NCBI GenBank assembly: GCA_030154385.1
Contig: JASKJZ010000144.1
Location: forward strand, 1 to 6,482
DNA from: Clostridiales bacterium
Lineage (GTDB): Bacteria > Bacillota_A > Clostridia > Lachnospirales > Lachnospiraceae
Length of the DNA stretch: 6,482 nt
Reading direction: 5' to 3'
The translations under genes and the position numbers were made by a program. The notes under the pieces are model-generated. The model worked only from the letters and a program-made list of their open reading frames with translations, was not told where the DNA came from and did no database searches. Below, in pieces: positions 5,260 through 6,482 of this stretch. Every line of letters starts with the position of its first letter. Position 1 is the first letter of the stretch.

Positions 5260-6482
5260 TTATTCCTCCTTCACGAAAGCGGCTTCCACCACCTGCTCCA
5301 TATGTTCAACAAAGGTAATCAGAATTCCCTCTGTAATTTCATTGTCTAGTTCCACAATATCTCGTTCATTTTGCAGCGGAACCAAAATTTCCTTTATTTT
5401 TGCTTTTTTTGCTGCGATAATTTTTTCCTTCAATCCACCAATTGGCAGCACGCGTCCACGCAGGGTGACTTCACCTGTCATCGCAAGATCTGCCCGCACC
5501 TTCCTTCCTAAAATCGCGGATAGCATGGCAGTTGCCATTGTAATTCCGGCAGACGGTCCATCTTTTGGAACCGCTCCTTCTGGTATATGGACATGAATAT
5601 CATTTTGTTCAAAATAGTTCTTTTTAATGCCATACTGCGGACTGATGGAGCGTATGTAGCTAATGCCGGTTTTTGCAGACTCCTTCATCACATCCCCAAG
5701 CTGTCCCGTAAGTTCAAATTTTCCTTTTCCAGGCATTACATTTACCTCTATTTCGAGGGTATCTCCGCCTACACTCGTCCAAGCAAGTCCCCGTACAATC
5801 CCCACCTCGGCTTCTTTATTCGCTTCCTGGAATCGATAAAGCTCTTTTCCTAAATAATCCTTCGCATTCTTCTCCGTAATACGAATGGATTTTTTCTCCT
5901 TTTCCAAAAGCTCTTTTGCTGCCTTTCTTGCTACTTCTCCGAGGCGTCTTTCTAAATTACGAACTCCCGATTCCTTGGTATAAAAAGCAATGATGTATTG
6001 AAGCCCGGCATCCGTCAAGATGAGCTGCCGATTTTTTAAACCATTTCTTCCAATAACCTTTGGCAATAAATGTTCCTTCGCAATATGGAACTTTTCATTT
6101 TCTGTATAACTGCTGACCTCAATAATCTCCATTCGGTCTAGTAAGGGACGTGGTATCGTTTGTGTTGTATTGGCCGTCGTGATAAACAAAACTTCCGATA
6201 AATCAATCGGTATTTCCACATAATGATCCGCAAATTTTTTGTTTTGCTCCATATCTAAAACTTCCAGCAGAGCCGATGACGGATCGCCTTTATAATCGCT
6301 GCTGACCTTATCAATTTCATCCAATAAAATCAGCGGATTCTTTACCTTTGCGTTTTTAAGGCCTGTTGCAAGCCTTCCTGGCATCGCTCCCACATAGGTT
6401 CTTCGATGTCCCCGTATCTCTGCTTCATCTCTTACACCGCCAAGTGAAATTCGAACATACTGCTTATTCAGGGCTTTTGCAA
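5260..6482 (-). CDS. lon: ATP-dependent protease Lon (LonA), C-terminal part
   Basis: The 3' part of lon encodes 406 residues, and the frame stays open to the right edge, so the start and N-terminal substrate-binding region lie outside. The visible part begins [36 protein letters not shown], just after the expected Walker A. It continues with Walker B LILLDEID (about 50-57 of the visible part), sensor-1 FITTANT (about 99-105), LLDRME with the likely arginine finger (about 113-118) and sensor-2 GVRNLERR (about 172-179). The Lon protease domain contains PKDGPSAGI with catalytic Ser310 (codon at 5551-5553) and [11 protein letters not shown] with catalytic Lys353, 43 residues apart as in E. coli Lon Ser679/Lys722. 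Lon degrades misfolded and regulatory proteins in the cytoplasm. A GTG at 6393 that could be taken as a start is only the internal Val of the TYVGAMPG motif. engB follows after 1 nt. Confidence 0.97.
   Translation of the reverse strand, partial: AKALNKQYVRISLGGVRDEAEIRGHRRTYVGAMPGRLATGLKNAKVKNPLILLDEIDKVSSDYKGDPSSALLEVLDMEQNKKFADHYVEIPIDLSEVLFITTANTTQTIPRPLLDRMEIIEVSSYTENEKFHIAKEHLLPKVIGRNGLKNRQLILTDAGLQYIIAFYTKESGVRNLERRLGEVARKAAKELLEKEKKSIRITEKNAKDYLGKELYRFQEANKEAEVGIVRGLAWTSVGGDTLEIEVNVMPGKGKFELTGQLGDVMKESAKTGISYIRSISPQYGIKKNYFEQNDIHVHIPEGAVPKDGPSAGITMATAMLSAILGRKVRADLAMTGEVTLRGRVLPIGGLKEKIIAAKKAKIKEILVPLQNERDIVELDNEITEGILITFVEHMEQVVEAAFVKEE
5265..5271 (-). promoter_or_regulatory. engB ribosome binding site inside the end of lon
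   Basis: Minus-strand AAGGAGG encodes part of the last lon residues (Lys-Glu-Glu) and lies 6 nt before the engB ATG. Ribosomes finishing lon would therefore be placed to reinitiate on engB. Confidence 0.85.

Noticed and set aside
5342..5853. Two plus-strand frames of 84-88 codons opposite lon
   Set aside because: They are antisense to the conserved Lon protease domain and show no family features.
6391..6393. GTG as a possible start of a shorter lon
   Set aside because: The frame stays open upstream and encodes conserved Lon residues ([19 protein letters not shown]) to the window edge. The GTG is an internal valine.
1..6482. A mobile element, CRISPR array, toxin-antitoxin pair or defence system
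   Set aside because: No transposase, integrase, regularly spaced repeats, small paired genes or phage-like proteins were seen. All long frames are accounted for by conserved housekeeping or metabolic families.

Overview
The window looks like ordinary chromosomal housekeeping DNA from a low-to-moderate GC Firmicute, most likely a clostridial lineage such as Lachnospirales. The pointers are AGGAGG-type ribosome binding sites, A/T-rich intergenic DNA, sigma-A-like promoters, the gene orders rho-rpmE and lon-engB that are also found in Bacillus subtilis, and a DUF4364 winged-helix protein of a type I associate with Clostridia. The assignment to family level is inference. I see no mobile element, CRISPR array, tRNA, rRNA, phage gene or defence gene.

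Layout. (1) 1-1830, minus strand: rho (transcription termination factor) followed by rpmE (zinc-type ribosomal protein L31). rpmE has its own promoter and a short structured leader, and the pair ends in an intrinsic terminator at 10-41. (2) 1717-1933: a divergent intergenic region with two back-to-back promoters, one for rho and one for the malic enzyme. It also holds a perfect 16-bp palindrome in the rho leader. (3) 1934-4564, plus strand: a compact probable operon of malic enzyme, a TIGR01212-type radical SAM protein (YtqA/YhcC family; MnmL-like) and a DUF4364 protein, with gaps of 11 and 4 nt. (4) 4565-4643: a strong bidirectional terminator between convergent operons. (5) 4644-6482, minus strand: the C-terminal part of lon, cut by the right edge of the window, followed 1 nt later by engB (ysxC/yihA), a ribosome-assembly GTPase.

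The genes serve core functions: transcription termination, translation and ribosome biogenesis (L31, EngB, probably tRNA wobble modification), proteolysis (Lon) and central carbon metabolism (malate to pyruvate). Three longest-ORF starts should be corrected. rho starts at the ATG at 1716, the malic enzyme at the ATG at 1934, and lon has no start here because its frame stays open to the window edge. The best leads for follow-up are small: the rho-leader palindrome, the rpmE leader, the crowded divergent promoters, and the pairing of an uncharacterised winged-helix protein with an MnmL-like radical SAM enzyme. I did not find a new multi-gene system.
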